Origin: an uncultured Collinsella sp.
GTDB taxonomy: Bacteria; Actinomycetota; Coriobacteriia; Coriobacteriales; Coriobacteriaceae
Length of the DNA: 10,145 nt
Assembly: GCA_902494375.1 (NCBI GenBank)
Contig: CABUTL010000028.1
Coordinates: 1 to 10,145, forward strand
Direction: 5' to 3'
Translations under genes and position numbers: made by a program
In this document: piece by piece, positions 1 to 7,457 of the stretch
How the letters are laid out: each line of letters begins with the position of its first letter
Numbering within the stretch: position 1 is the first letter of the stretch
The notes under the pieces: generated by a model
Seen by the model: the letters and a program-made list of their open reading frames with translations, nothing else
The model's database searches: none
What the model was told of the DNA's origin: nothing

Positions 1-644
1 CCCGCCTGCTCGCGAAAAGTGGCGGGCTCGTCGGTTTGCCCAGCGCGCGGCATAAACGCCACGAGCGCTCCGCAGATCAGAACGGCAAAGGCCAGCGTGC
101 CGTACATGGTCACGTGCCAATCGAGCGTGTCGGCCACAAACTTGCCGATCGAAGTGACAAAGACCATTGCCACGGAAAACGCACCATATACCACCGAGAT
201 GGCAAGCGAAGTTTGCTGCGGAGACAGAAGCTCGGGGATGTACGTCACGCCCACGGCGAGCAGTGCGCCCGAGACGGAGCCCAGGATGATGCGCGAGATG
301 AACAGCACCTGGAAGTTGGGCGCCAACGCCATGACCAGGTTGCCGAGCACAAAGACGATGCTGTAGCACACGAGCAGCTGGTAGCGGCGAAAACGCCCCG
401 TGCTGAGCGCGAGCACCGGCGTCGAGATAGCGTAGATCAGTGCGAACACGCTAATAAGTTGGCCTGCGGTGGCAAGCGATACGCCGAGTTCCGTCGCCAA
501 GTCACTTTCGATGCCGATGACCACGAACTCGGAGCAGCCGAGCGAAAAGCCTAACAACACGAGCAGCGCCAGGCAGAGCTTGGTGCGCGCGGGGGAGAGC
601 GCGGCGGCGGTTGACTTACTTTTTTGCGTGGTTGCGGCGGTCAA
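1..644 (-). CDS. MFS transporter, AraJ/YdhP-like efflux type (partial, N-terminal half)
   Basis: This is the N-terminal 214 residues of a major facilitator superfamily permease, cut by the left edge of the window. Reading the minus strand from a TTG at 644 gives a short Ser/Thr/Lys-rich cytoplasmic tail and then about six hydrophobic helices (roughly residues 22-42, 62-82, 90-108, 113-135, 149-170 and 180-198). The first helix carries SEFVVIGIESDLA, and the TM2-TM3 loop reads STGRFRRYQLL, a degenerate motif A. Both resemble the DHA1 drug/sugar efflux branch (AraJ, YdhP). The TTG start is chosen because GGAG sits 8 nt upstream; an in-frame GTG at 653 overlaps that Shine-Dalgarno sequence and is less likely. 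The gene is divergent from the gene at 905, with long hairpins between them. The substrate cannot be told from sequence; export of a drug, sugar or metabolite is inference from the family. Confidence 0.85.
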   Translation of the reverse strand, partial: MTAATTQKSKSTAAALSPARTKLCLALLVLLGFSLGCSEFVVIGIESDLATELGVSLATAGQLISVFALIYAISTPVLALSTGRFRRYQLLVCYSIVFVLGNLVMALAPNFQVLFISRIILGSVSGALLAVGVTYIPELLSPQQTSLAISVVYGAFSVAMVFVTSIGKFVADTLDWHVTMYGTLAFAVLICGALVAFMPRAGQTDEPATFREQA

Positions 645-665
645 GGTTGTCACTCCAATGTCGCA

Positions 666-692
666 TGAATAAGCGGGATTCAATCCCTGCAA
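666..692 (-). promoter_or_regulatory. Possible promoter with palindromic operator for the MFS gene
   Basis: On the minus strand TTGCAG (687-692) and TATTCA (666-671) lie 15 bp apart, a weak match to -35 and -10 boxes with a short spacer. Between them is a 5-3-5 inverted repeat, GGGATtcaATCCC (675-687), where a repressor could bind. The boxes are poor, so this is only a candidate. Confidence 0.2.
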
Positions 693-700
693 CTCTAACA

Positions 701-735
701 GAATGTGACGAAGGGGCAGTCCCTTTGTCACATTC
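701..735. repeat. Long hairpin repeat (15-bp stem, 5-nt loop)
   Basis: The left arm GAATGTGACGAAGGG (701-715) and right arm CCCTTTGTCACATTC (721-735) are complementary at 14 of 15 positions; the exception is a G/T pair that would be a G-U wobble in RNA. The loop is GCAGT. There is no T-run, and it sits in the middle of a divergent intergenic region, so it is not a simple terminator for either gene. It looks like a REP-type or MITE-type palindrome; that class is inferred from shape only. Confidence 0.75.
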
Positions 736-753
736 GCGGCGTGGCTGCCGCCC

Positions 754-818
754 AAACCGTCACAACATTCGATGAAAATCTCGAAAACGAGGAAAAACGT
801 CGAATGTTGTGACGGTTT
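754..818. repeat. Long hairpin repeat (perfect 19-bp arms with internal mini-hairpin)
   Basis: Positions 754-772 (AAACCGTCACAACATTCGA) and 800-818 are perfect reverse complements. The 27-nt loop contains a second small inverted repeat, CTCG-AAAA-CGAG, flanked by A-runs, giving a cruciform-like nested structure. It begins 18 bp after the previous hairpin and shares an AATGT...GTGAC core with it. It lies 87 bp before the ATG at 905. It may be a dispersed non-coding repeat; a role in the expression of either flanking gene is not shown by the sequence. Confidence 0.75.
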
Positions 819-904
819 TCGTGTCCGGCTCGGGTGAGCTTCGGTGCCGTCTGGGGGTATAAGGCTAGCAAGTGTTTATTTGCGAGGCCTAAGGGGCGCC
901 CCGT

Positions 905-1774
905 ATGGATATCGATAACTTTGAATGGTGGTATAGCGAGGGCGAGGCTCCGGACGAGGAGTGGGACGAGCCCACGCCGCGTGACGTGTCGAGCGACGAG
1001 GACGGGATCGGCAACGACGTCGCCGCCGACTCGGACGCTGCCTCCGACCCCGTCGAGCCCCTGACCTTCGAACAAGCCTGGGCCCAGGCCGAGGCAGACG
1101 AGGCCAAGGCCGACGCTACGGCCACGCTCGGCGAGCCAGCCGACATGTCGATCTCGCCGGCAAAGACCCCGCAGCCGCGCCACACTATCGATCCCGACAG
1201 CACGGCATCCTTCAGCATTCTCGACGTGCCCTCGCAGGGTGCCCAGGCGCCCGCGCCCACACGCCGCCCCAATCTGTCTCGCGAGGAAGATGCAGGACGT
1301 CGCTCGCCGCTCGGCCCCATCCTTATCGCCTTTATGGCCGGCGTTATCGCATGCTCGGTAATTGGAAACGTCTGGAGCCATGTTGAACAACAGCGAAAAG
1401 ACGCCGCCAAGGTCGAGATGTCTATCGAGCAATCGCTCGGCCGCACGCGCTCGGTACATGTGTCGGTCGAGGTCAAGGACGGCGCGACGTGGGACACCGC
1501 GCGCGGCGACAGCCAAATGCTCATCTACATCGTGGGGCGCACGCTCAAAGGGCAGACGATTGACGAGTATCAATACGTCAATTCCGCTGGTGACGGCATC
1601 GAACTTAAGCCCGGCGACTACGAGCTCACCGTCGATGAACCGCCCGTCGCCACCGACGGCACGCGCTTCCGTGCCTCAAAGCGCATGGTCCCCGTGAGCT
1701 TTAACTCACAGGCGCCCGACACGGTCGACACCACACCGCAGGGCGGGTTCGACCTTTACGTGGATACCCAGTAG
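905..1774 (+). CDS. Acidic single-pass membrane protein, function unknown
   Basis: A 289-residue protein that I do not recognise as a named family. Residues 1-133 are strongly acidic, Ala- and Pro-containing and probably disordered (many D/E, then TIDPDSTASFSILDVP near 95-109). One hydrophobic segment lies at about 136-157 (LGPILIAFMAGVIACSVIG), preceded by RR and other basic residues, so the positive-inside rule puts the acidic part in the cytoplasm. The outside part (about 158-289) begins with a short charged helix and continues as beta-rich sequence; LKPGDYELTV near 234-243 resembles strands of Ig-like or Cna-B-like folds, but this is only a resemblance. The ATG has AAGGGG 8 nt upstream, overlapping the self-complementary GGGGCGCCCC (893-902). 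TATAAG at 858-863 could be a -10 box without a clear -35. It ends in TAG and appears monocistronic. Confidence 0.75.
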   Translation: MDIDNFEWWYSEGEAPDEEWDEPTPRDVSSDEDGIGNDVAADSDAASDPVEPLTFEQAWAQAEADEAKADATATLGEPADMSISPAKTPQPRHTIDPDSTASFSILDVPSQGAQAPAPTRRPNLSREEDAGRRSPLGPILIAFMAGVIACSVIGNVWSHVEQQRKDAAKVEMSIEQSLGRTRSVHVSVEVKDGATWDTARGDSQMLIYIVGRTLKGQTIDEYQYVNSAGDGIELKPGDYELTVDEPPVATDGTRFRASKRMVPVSFNSQAPDTVDTTPQGGFDLYVDTQ

Positions 1775-1887
1775 GCACTCGCCGCTCATTCCGCTATGGC
1801 TACTCAATAATCGCCTGCCGTCCCGTCCCGCCGCCAAGAGTGGGACAATAGCCCTCGACACTATTGTTTACTTTTGGAGGAAGTAGC

Positions 1888-2781
1888 ATGTCTACTGTCA
1901 CTACCATCAAGCGCGGCGGCCTCACCGCGGCCATCGATTCCATGGGTGCCCAGCTCACGAGCCTTGCCCTCAACGGCAACGAGTATCTGTGGCAGGGCGA
2001 CCCCGCCTTTTGGGGCAAGCACGCGCCCATCCTGTTCCCCATTGTGGGCTCGCTGCGCAACAACACGGCAACGTCTGCGGCCGGCATCTGCGAGATGCCG
2101 CGCCACGGACTCGCGCGCATTGTCGAGCACAAGCTGGTCGAGGTTTCGGAGGACGGCTCCTCGGTAACGTACGAGATCACCGATACACCCGAGTCGCTCA
2201 AGGCGTTCCCGTTCCACTTTAAGCTCAACATGACCTATGCCTTGACCGGCGACGCCACCCTCACGCAGACCTTTGCCGTCACCAACACCGGCGACGTGGA
2301 CCTGCCGTTCTCGGTGGGCGGCCACCCCGCATTTAACGTGCCCGCCCCCGGTGCCGAGGACGAGGCGTTCGAGGATTACGAGCTGGCGTTTACCGAGGCT
2401 TGGACCAACGAGGCTCCCATCATCACGCCCGACGGTCTTATGACGTTCGAGGGTAGCTACAAGGCTCCCGATAACTCGGACGTGCTGCCCATCACGCACC
2501 GCAGCTTCGATAACGATGCCATCATGTTCACCGATACTCCGGGTTCCACGCTCACACTGCGCGGCCGCAAGTCGGGCCACGGCGTCAAGATCGACTTTGA
2601 GGGCTTTAAGTACATTGGCGTGTGGTCTGCCGCCAACGACGCTCCGTTTGTGGCGCTCGAGCCCTGGACCGGTCATACCACCATGGACACCGAGGACGAT
2701 GTCTTTGAGCACAAGGTCAACACCATCACCTTGGCTCCCGGCGCTACCGATAAACGTAGCTTTAGCGTCACCTTGTTCTAG
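1888..2781 (+). CDS. Aldose 1-epimerase family protein (LacX/YeaD type)
   Basis: A 297-residue beta-sandwich mutarotase-family enzyme, predicted to interconvert alpha and beta anomers of a sugar or sugar phosphate in the cytoplasm. Family signatures visible are RHGLAR (His73), GGHPAFNVP (His146) and ALEPW (Glu258). In GalM-type enzymes the equivalent His and Glu act as catalytic acid and base, so the active site appears intact. FWGKHAPILFPIVGSL near 41-56 is also typical of the LacX group. There is no signal peptide. The start is the ATG at 1888 with GGAGGAAG (1876-1883) upstream; an in-frame TTG at 1864 lies before this ribosome site and is rejected. The 113-bp gap before it holds no clear promoter. 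It ends in TAG and is followed by a hairpin and a 114-bp repeat. The exact sugar is unknown, and no sugar pathway genes are adjacent. Confidence 0.9.
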   Translation: MSTVTTIKRGGLTAAIDSMGAQLTSLALNGNEYLWQGDPAFWGKHAPILFPIVGSLRNNTATSAAGICEMPRHGLARIVEHKLVEVSEDGSSVTYEITDTPESLKAFPFHFKLNMTYALTGDATLTQTFAVTNTGDVDLPFSVGGHPAFNVPAPGAEDEAFEDYELAFTEAWTNEAPIITPDGLMTFEGSYKAPDNSDVLPITHRSFDNDAIMFTDTPGSTLTLRGRKSGHGVKIDFEGFKYIGVWSAANDAPFVALEPWTGHTTMDTEDDVFEHKVNTITLAPGATDKRSFSVTLF

Positions 2782-2786
2782 AGGTT

Positions 2787-2808
2787 CCGCCGTTCTGACG
2801 AACGGCGG
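2787..2808 (+). terminator. Stem-loop just after the epimerase stop
   Basis: CCGCCGTTC (2787-2795), loop TGAC, GAACGGCGG (2800-2808): a perfect 9-bp GC-rich stem five bases after the TAG. No T-run follows, so on its own it is not a textbook intrinsic terminator; the T-run belongs to the repeat that starts five bases later. Confidence 0.55.
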
Positions 2809-2813
2809 GCCGG

Positions 2814-2927
2814 TCGACGCTGCGCGCCACCCAGAGCGACAATTTGTCATTCAAAAGGCAAGGCATGACCAGAAGGTCTATGCCTTGCCTTTTTCATGCC
2901 AACTTGTTCGCTCTGGACGTCGCTCGC
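2814..2927. repeat. 114-bp palindromic repeat, copy 1
   Basis: This block matches 8789-8902 at 113 of 114 positions (A2829 versus G8804). It is an imperfect palindrome. Outer arms CCAGAGCGACAA (2831-2842) and TTGTTCGCTCTGG (2904-2916) pair with one bulge. Inner arms AAAAGGCAAGGCAT (2853-2866) and ATGCCTTGCCTTTT (2880-2893) are perfect. The tip is GACC-AGAA-GGTC with a single bulged T. GACAATTTGTC (2838-2848) is a further small palindrome. GGCATGA (2862-2868) can alternatively pair with TCATGCC (2894-2900), which would compete with the inner stem. No reading frame of interest fits inside. It resembles a MITE or large REP-type element that also supplies a terminator. Confidence 0.9.
2853..2894 (+). 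terminator. Intrinsic-terminator-like stem inside repeat copy 1
   Basis: A 14-bp stem (AAAAGGCAAGGCAT / ATGCCTTGCCTTTT) extended by GACC/GGTC around an AGAA loop, followed by five Ts (2890-2894). The matching A-run on the left (2853-2856) means the minus strand also has a stem plus T-run, so it could act in both directions. It would end epimerase transcripts and insulate the transporter operon. Confidence 0.6.
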
Positions 2928-2946
2928 CGGCATTGCCAAAACATCG

Positions 2947-2962
2947 ACGTCCCCAATGACTA
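2947..2962. repeat. Lone 16-bp fragment of the 9013-9068 palindrome arm
   Basis: ACGTCCCCAATGACTA at 2947-2962 is identical to 9053-9068, the outer 16 bases of the right arm of the 21-bp inverted repeat. The complementary arm is not present here, so this looks like a remnant or half-site. It lies 19 bp after repeat copy 1. The rest of the gap up to 3061 shows no convincing promoter; CCTGTT (3019-3024) can pair with AACAGG (3045-3050), touching the ribosome site of the next gene. Confidence 0.6.
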
Positions 2963-3061
2963 CCGTGTGTCTATTAATTTTTCGAGCTTGTGCTGCGCTG
3001 CTGGTCGCTGGCGTATATCCTGTTAACTCGTCAGCATACGATTCAACAGGGAAGGCAGATT

Positions 3062-3988
3062 ATGCATTCTCCCCATCAACGCGACGCGCATCCACAGCCG
3101 GTATGCAGCCGTCGCATCTTTTTGGGTAGCGCTCTCGCTGCGAGCGCTTCTGTCGTCGCCGGCGCACTTGCCGGTTGCCAGCGTCCCTCCACGCTGGAAG
3201 TAGTTCAGCCCACGACGGGCGGCGGTCGCGACGACCTGTCCGATTCCGTGATCGGCAAGGACAAGATCCGTATCGGCATGGAGGCGGCCTACGCCCCGTA
3301 CAACTGGCAGGTCTCCGAAGCCAGCGAGTACACCATCCCCATCGACAACGTGCAGGGCGCCTATGCCGATGGTTACGACGTGCAGATTGCCAAGATCGTC
3401 TGCAAGGCCCTCGGCGGCGAGCCCGTTGCCGTCAAACAGAGCTTCTCGGGCCTTATCGACTCGCTCAACAACGGCCAGATTGACCTCATCATCGCCGGTA
3501 TGAGCGCCACGCCCGAGCGCGAGGAGTCTGTCGGCTTTTCCGACCCGTACTTTATCGGTTACTTTGGCCTGTTCGTAAAAGAGGGCTCGCCCTACCAAAA
3601 CGCGACCAAGCTCAGCGACTTTAGCGGCGCTACGGTCCTCGACCAAAAGGACACCATGCTCGATACTGTCATCGACGAGATTCCGGGCGTTGTGCACAAA
3701 AACCCGGTCGACTCCGTCCCCACGGTGTTCTCGAACCTGCTGCAGGGCACGTGCGACGCCGTGACCTACAACACCGAGAACGAGAAGGGCTATATGGCCC
3801 AAAACCCGGGCATCGTCCCCATTCATTTTGCCGAGGGCGAGGGCTTTAAGCAGGAGGTCGCGGCAAACGTCGGCTGCCGCAAGGGCTCGGACAAGCTCCT
3901 TAAGCTCATCGACAAGACACTCAAGGGCATTAGCCAAGAGGAGCGCGACCAAATGTGGGACGCGTGCCTCGACCGCCAGCCGGCATAG
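3062..3988 (+). CDS. Amino acid ABC transporter substrate-binding lipoprotein (family 3)
   Basis: A 308-residue extracytoplasmic binding protein for a polar amino acid importer. The N-terminus carries SRRIFLG (16-22), a hydrophobic stretch and the lipobox LAGC, with Cys39 as the predicted lipidated residue. The SRRxFL pattern fits a Tat-type lipoprotein signal. The mature part has family 3 (His/Gln/Arg-type) features: IRIGMEAAYAPYNW near 69-82, GYDVQIAKIVCKALG near 104-118 and DLIIAGMSATPEREESVGFSDPYF near 141-164, the usual ligand-binding and signature stretches. The ATG at 3062 is preferred because AAGG lies 6 nt upstream and it places the signal peptide correctly; an upstream in-frame start at 2990 would add residues ahead of the signal. 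The permease starts 9 bp after its TAG stop. The ligand is not determined; the family suggests a polar or charged amino acid or cystine. Confidence 0.93.
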   Translation: MHSPHQRDAHPQPVCSRRIFLGSALAASASVVAGALAGCQRPSTLEVVQPTTGGGRDDLSDSVIGKDKIRIGMEAAYAPYNWQVSEASEYTIPIDNVQGAYADGYDVQIAKIVCKALGGEPVAVKQSFSGLIDSLNNGQIDLIIAGMSATPEREESVGFSDPYFIGYFGLFVKEGSPYQNATKLSDFSGATVLDQKDTMLDTVIDEIPGVVHKNPVDSVPTVFSNLLQGTCDAVTYNTENEKGYMAQNPGIVPIHFAEGEGFKQEVAANVGCRKGSDKLLKLIDKTLKGISQEERDQMWDACLDRQPA

Positions 3989-3997
3989 GGAGGCAGC

Positions 3998-5146
3998 ATG
4001 AAAACCATCAATCGTCTGGCCTCCTTTATCAAGGCCGACCACCGTTATGTGTACCTGGGCACGAGCGTTATCGCGGCGCTCGGCCTGGCGTTTAGCCAGC
4101 GCAACCCCACGCCGCTGAGCTTCTTGGCCCCCACCGGTATCTTCCAAGACTGCCTCTGGGCAATCCTTTGGGCCTGGCTCGTCGTGTCGGCGGCGGCGCT
4201 GGTCACCAAGCTCATGCACTGGAACGACTATCGCGAAAAGTCGCCGTTCGCATCCGAGCGCTGCCGTCGTGGCGCACGCCTGGGCAGCTACGTCGTGGTC
4301 GCCATCGCGGCAGTTTTCTTTATCGACCGCTGCGTCATGTCGTTTATCGACCTGGTGCAGGTGAGCATTGTCTCGGATTCCAACCCCAGCGACTTTTTGT
4401 CGAGCCTGGTCTACATGACCTACAAGAGCGGCGACTTCTTCATCCGCGGCATCGAGATCACCATCGCGCTTGCCACCTTCGGCACCGTCATCGCATTCTT
4501 CCTGGCGCTGCTCTTCGTGTTCCTACGCATTCAGACGTTCGACCGCGTGGATAACGACCTGGTGCGCTTCGTTAAGAGTATCGGCCGCGGCTTTGCGACC
4601 GTCTACTCCACCATCGTGCGCGGCACGCCCATGATGGTCCAGGGCCTGCTCATCTATTACGCGGGCTTCACCGTTTTGCGCGGCATGGGCTTCGAGACCG
4701 CCCAGGCCAACCAGATCTGGAGCACCTTCACCGCCGGCCTCGTCACCATCTCGCTCAACTCCACCGCCTACATGATGGAGGTCCTGCGCGGCGGCATCGA
4801 GTCCATCGATTCCGGCCAAGCCGAGGCGGCGCGATCGCTGGGCCTGTCGCAGTGGCAGGCCATGCGCAAAGTCGTGTTCCCCCAGGGCATTAAAAATGCG
4901 ATTCCGGCGCTCACCAACGAGCTCATCATCAACATCAAGGATTCGTCGGTGCTCTCGGTCATCGGCGTGTTCGACCTTATGTACGCTACTACCACGGTCG
5001 CCGGCGTGTACTACCGCCAGATGGAGGTCTACTGCGTGGCGCTCGTGGTCTACCTGATCCTGACGCTCGTGGCGAGCCGCCTGCTCGAAGCCTTTGGCAA
5101 AAAGCTCGGTGCCGAGGCTCCGGCCACGCTGCCCAGCTCTAACTAG
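3998..5146 (+). CDS. Amino acid ABC transporter permease (HisM/HisQ type) with extended N-terminus
   Basis: A 382-residue inner-membrane permease. The C-terminal part (about 148-370) is a standard HisMQ domain: [21 protein letters not shown] as first core helix, [15 protein letters not shown] near 207-221, and the cytoplasmic EAA loop [20 protein letters not shown] (267-286), which docks on the ATPase. Core proteins of this family are often about 220 residues; here roughly 145 extra residues precede the core and hold about three more hydrophobic segments (about 18-32, 52-70 and 97-115). It is the only permease gene in the operon, so the transporter probably uses a homodimer. GGGAGG overlapping the upstream TAG is the ribosome site. 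The ATPase gene begins 22 bp after its TAG. Confidence 0.93.
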   Translation: MKTINRLASFIKADHRYVYLGTSVIAALGLAFSQRNPTPLSFLAPTGIFQDCLWAILWAWLVVSAAALVTKLMHWNDYREKSPFASERCRRGARLGSYVVVAIAAVFFIDRCVMSFIDLVQVSIVSDSNPSDFLSSLVYMTYKSGDFFIRGIEITIALATFGTVIAFFLALLFVFLRIQTFDRVDNDLVRFVKSIGRGFATVYSTIVRGTPMMVQGLLIYYAGFTVLRGMGFETAQANQIWSTFTAGLVTISLNSTAYMMEVLRGGIESIDSGQAEAARSLGLSQWQAMRKVVFPQGIKNAIPALTNELIINIKDSSVLSVIGVFDLMYATTTVAGVYYRQMEVYCVALVVYLILTLVASRLLEAFGKKLGAEAPATLPSSN

Positions 5147-5168
5147 GCTTAAGACGAGGAGAATCATC

Positions 5169-5954
5169 ATGGCAGATACCGCCACTACCGGCGTTGCGGC
5201 CGCCGCACAGACCAATGAGCCGCTCATCCGCGTCGAGGGCCTGCGCAAGAGCTTCGGCTCGCTCGAGGTACTCAAGGGCATCGACCTGTCCGTTAACCCC
5301 GGCGAGGTCGTCACCATTATCGGCGCCTCGGGCTCGGGCAAGTCGACCTTCCTGCGCTGCCTCAATCTGCTCGAGACCCCGGACGCGGGCCACATCTGGT
5401 TCCACGGCCAGGACCTCACGGCCGAGCGCTGCAACATTAACAAGCTGCGTGAGGACATCGGCATGGTGTTCCAGGGCTTTAACCTGTTCAACAACATGGA
5501 TGTGCTCGACAACTGCACGCTTGCGCCCGTCACGCTCAAAAAAATGAGCAAGGCCGAGGCCGAGAAGGTCGCGATGGAGCATTTGACGAGTGTGGGGCTC
5601 GAGAAGTTCGCGCACGCCGCCGTGGGTCGCCTGTCCGGCGGTCAAAAGCAGCGCGTGGCCATCGCTCGTGCCCTATGCATGAATCCGCAGATCATGCTGT
5701 TCGACGAGCCGACCTCCGCACTCGACCCCGAGATCGTGGGCGAGGTGCTCGAGGTCATGCGCAAGCTCGCTGCCGACGGCATGACCATGGTCGTCGTCAC
5801 GCACGAGATGGCCTTTGCCCGCACGGTGTCCGACCGCGTGGTCTTTATGGACAAGGGCGTGGTGCTCGAGGATGCCGCGCCGGCCGAGCTCTTCGGCAAC
5901 CCCAAACATCAGCGCACGCGCGAGTTCCTCTCGCGTTATCTCGAGGACAAATAA
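5169..5954 (+). CDS. Amino acid ABC transporter ATP-binding protein (GlnQ/HisP type)
   Basis: A 261-residue cytoplasmic ATPase that powers the importer. All nucleotide-binding motifs are present: Walker [10 protein letters not shown] (52-60), Q-loop FQGFNLF (Gln102), ABC signature LSGGQ (155-159), Walker [15 protein letters not shown] with the D-loop (175-188) and the H-loop His in [11 protein letters not shown] (His212). THEMAFAR and FMDKGVVLE are typical of the polar amino acid subfamily. The start is the ATG at 5169, with GAGGAG 7 nt upstream; an in-frame start at 5094 lies inside the permease gene and lacks that site. The first 18 residues are an Ala/Thr-rich tail before the domain. It is the only complete gene here that stops with TAA. 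Confidence 0.95.
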   Translation: MADTATTGVAAAAQTNEPLIRVEGLRKSFGSLEVLKGIDLSVNPGEVVTIIGASGSGKSTFLRCLNLLETPDAGHIWFHGQDLTAERCNINKLREDIGMVFQGFNLFNNMDVLDNCTLAPVTLKKMSKAEAEKVAMEHLTSVGLEKFAHAAVGRLSGGQKQRVAIARALCMNPQIMLFDEPTSALDPEIVGEVLEVMRKLAADGMTMVVVTHEMAFARTVSDRVVFMDKGVVLEDAAPAELFGNPKHQRTREFLSRYLEDK

Positions 5955-5977
5955 CCGACCGCAAACGCTTATGTGGC

Positions 5978-6002
5978 AGGGCCGCTCCGGTGGGGCGGCC
6001 CT
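5978..6002 (+). terminator. GC-rich stem-loop between ATPase and peptidase genes
   Basis: AGGGCCGCTCC (5978-5988), triloop GGT and GGGGCGGCCCT (5992-6002) form an 11-bp stem with one T/G position. The following bases (TGTCGTCA) are only weakly T-rich, so this may be a partial terminator or an RNA-stabilising hairpin that lowers expression of the peptidase relative to the transporter. Confidence 0.5.
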
Positions 6003-6026
6003 TGTCGTCACAATCGAAAGGATGTC

Positions 6027-7442
6027 ATGGCCGAGGTTTGGCGCTTTTTTGCGCATGAGGATGATTTTGCCGATCTGGACGAGGCTGGTGCGTGCGAGCG
6101 CCTGGGCCGCGTGCTGTCGTTTCCGACCATCTCGAGTATGGATGCCGAGGCGGTGAACTGGCAGCCGTTCGACGACCTGCGCGCGTATATGCAGCAGGCT
6201 TGGCCGCACGTATTTACGGCGGGTAAGGTCGAGCTTATCGACCATTCGCTATTGGTGACGCTTAGCGGTTCCGACCCTGCCCTCAAACCCGTCATGCTCA
6301 TGGGCCACATGGACGTGGTTCCCGTGGTACCCGGCACCGAGGCTGACTGGACGCATGTCCCCTTTAGCGGACATGTGGACGACACCTACATTTGGGGTCG
6401 CGGCGCCATCGATATGAAAGACCAGGTCGCAGGCATTCTCGAGGCGGTTGAGTATGCGCTCGCACACGGCTGGGAGCACGAGCGCACCCTGCTGCTGGCT
6501 TTTGGCCAGGACGAGGAAACCACGCAGTTCGGTGCGGGTGCCATCGGCCGCGTGCTCGAAGAGCGCGGCATTGAGCTTGAGTACCTGATCGACGAGGGCG
6601 ACTACCGCATCGTTCCGGCTGCCGAGTACGGCGCGGGCGAGGGCTGGCTTATGCATGCCGATCTCGCGGAGAAGGGCTACGCCGATATCGTGTTGAGGAC
6701 GCGTAGCGAGGGCGGGCATTCCTCCAACCCCTACGGGGGCACTTCACTCGAGGTGCTCAGCCGTGCCATCACCGCAATCTGCGATATCGAGTGGCCGACG
6801 CGCGTGACCGACTTGCTTGCCGCCCAACTCGTCGAGTTGGGGCTCTACACGGCCGATGAAATTGCCGCCAACGGGGATGCCATTGTCCGCGATTGCCTCG
6901 CCAGCAAAAAGCTCTATCCGCTGGTGACGACCACCTGCGCGCCCACGCAGATCGAGGGTGGCAGCACCGGCGCCAACGTAATGCCGCAGGATATGTGGGC
7001 CAACATTAACTTCCGCATGCTCGAGGGCACGAGCGTGGCCGACGTTGTGACGCGCTGCCGTGAGGCGGTTGCCGGGGCGGACCTTGCCGGTCGTGTCAAA
7101 GTGGAGCTGGGCCCCGGCAGCTCCGAACCCTCGCCGTCCCCGCGCATCGGTGGTCCCGGTCTCGAGGCGGTTCGCTCCATCGCCGTCCGCTATTTCCGTG
7201 ATCCAAAGGGGATGGAGGAAAACGGATCATTCGAGCCAGTGGCAATTGTGCCCTCGACCGTGATCGGTGCGACCGACGCTGCCAACTACCAGCACATTTG
7301 CCCTGAGTGCATTCGCTTCTCGGCCTTTGTGGTCGATGATGACGAGTGCGACCGAGGCGTCCACGGCACCAACGAGCGCATCACCCGCCGCGCCTACCTC
7401 CAGGGTGTTCGCTTCCTCATCGCCCTGCTCCAAACGCTCTAG
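6027..7442 (+). CDS. M20 family metallopeptidase (carboxypeptidase S / PM20D1-like)
   Basis: A 471-residue di-zinc hydrolase of peptidase family M20, predicted to cleave dipeptides or N-acyl amino acids. Zinc ligands and catalytic residues can be placed: HMDVVPV (His94, Asp96), GRGAIDMKD (bridging Asp129), QDEETT (catalytic Glu163, ligand Glu164), the DEGD loop characteristic of the carboxypeptidase S group (about 189-192), EGGHSSNP (His231 of the dimerisation domain) and the C-terminal RGVHGTNERI (His446). The site appears complete. No signal peptide is seen, so it is likely cytoplasmic. The ATG at 6027 has AAAGGA 4 nt upstream; an in-frame GTG at 5973 lies just before the hairpin and is rejected. 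It lies 72 bp after the importer operon in the same direction, so a link between peptide or acyl-amino-acid hydrolysis and amino acid uptake is plausible but inferred. Confidence 0.92.
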   Translation: MAEVWRFFAHEDDFADLDEAGACERLGRVLSFPTISSMDAEAVNWQPFDDLRAYMQQAWPHVFTAGKVELIDHSLLVTLSGSDPALKPVMLMGHMDVVPVVPGTEADWTHVPFSGHVDDTYIWGRGAIDMKDQVAGILEAVEYALAHGWEHERTLLLAFGQDEETTQFGAGAIGRVLEERGIELEYLIDEGDYRIVPAAEYGAGEGWLMHADLAEKGYADIVLRTRSEGGHSSNPYGGTSLEVLSRAITAICDIEWPTRVTDLLAAQLVELGLYTADEIAANGDAIVRDCLASKKLYPLVTTTCAPTQIEGGSTGANVMPQDMWANINFRMLEGTSVADVVTRCREAVAGADLAGRVKVELGPGSSEPSPSPRIGGPGLEAVRSIAVRYFRDPKGMEENGSFEPVAIVPSTVIGATDAANYQHICPECIRFSAFVVDDDECDRGVHGTNERITRRAYLQGVRFLIALLQTL

Positions 7443-7457
7443 CCAAAAAGCAAGCCC

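Noticed and set aside
1861..2850. Long minus-strand frame (329 codons) opposite the epimerase
   Set aside because: A shadow of the epimerase gene, with no ribosome site or recognisable domain.
2941..3061. A promoter for the transporter operon
   Set aside because: TTGTGC (2988) and TATATC (3014) are 20 bp apart, too far for a standard promoter, and no better pair was found. A promoter must exist in or near this gap but cannot be placed.
3023..4219. Long minus-strand frame (398 codons) opposite the binding protein
   Set aside because: The plus-strand genes have clear family motifs; high-GC codon bias commonly leaves open antisense frames. The antisense product is Arg/His/Val-rich without motifs.
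5973..6026. GTG start giving the peptidase 18 extra residues
   Set aside because: It lies just before a GC-rich hairpin that would sit within the first codons, and no ribosome site precedes it; the ATG at 6027 has AAAGGA upstream.
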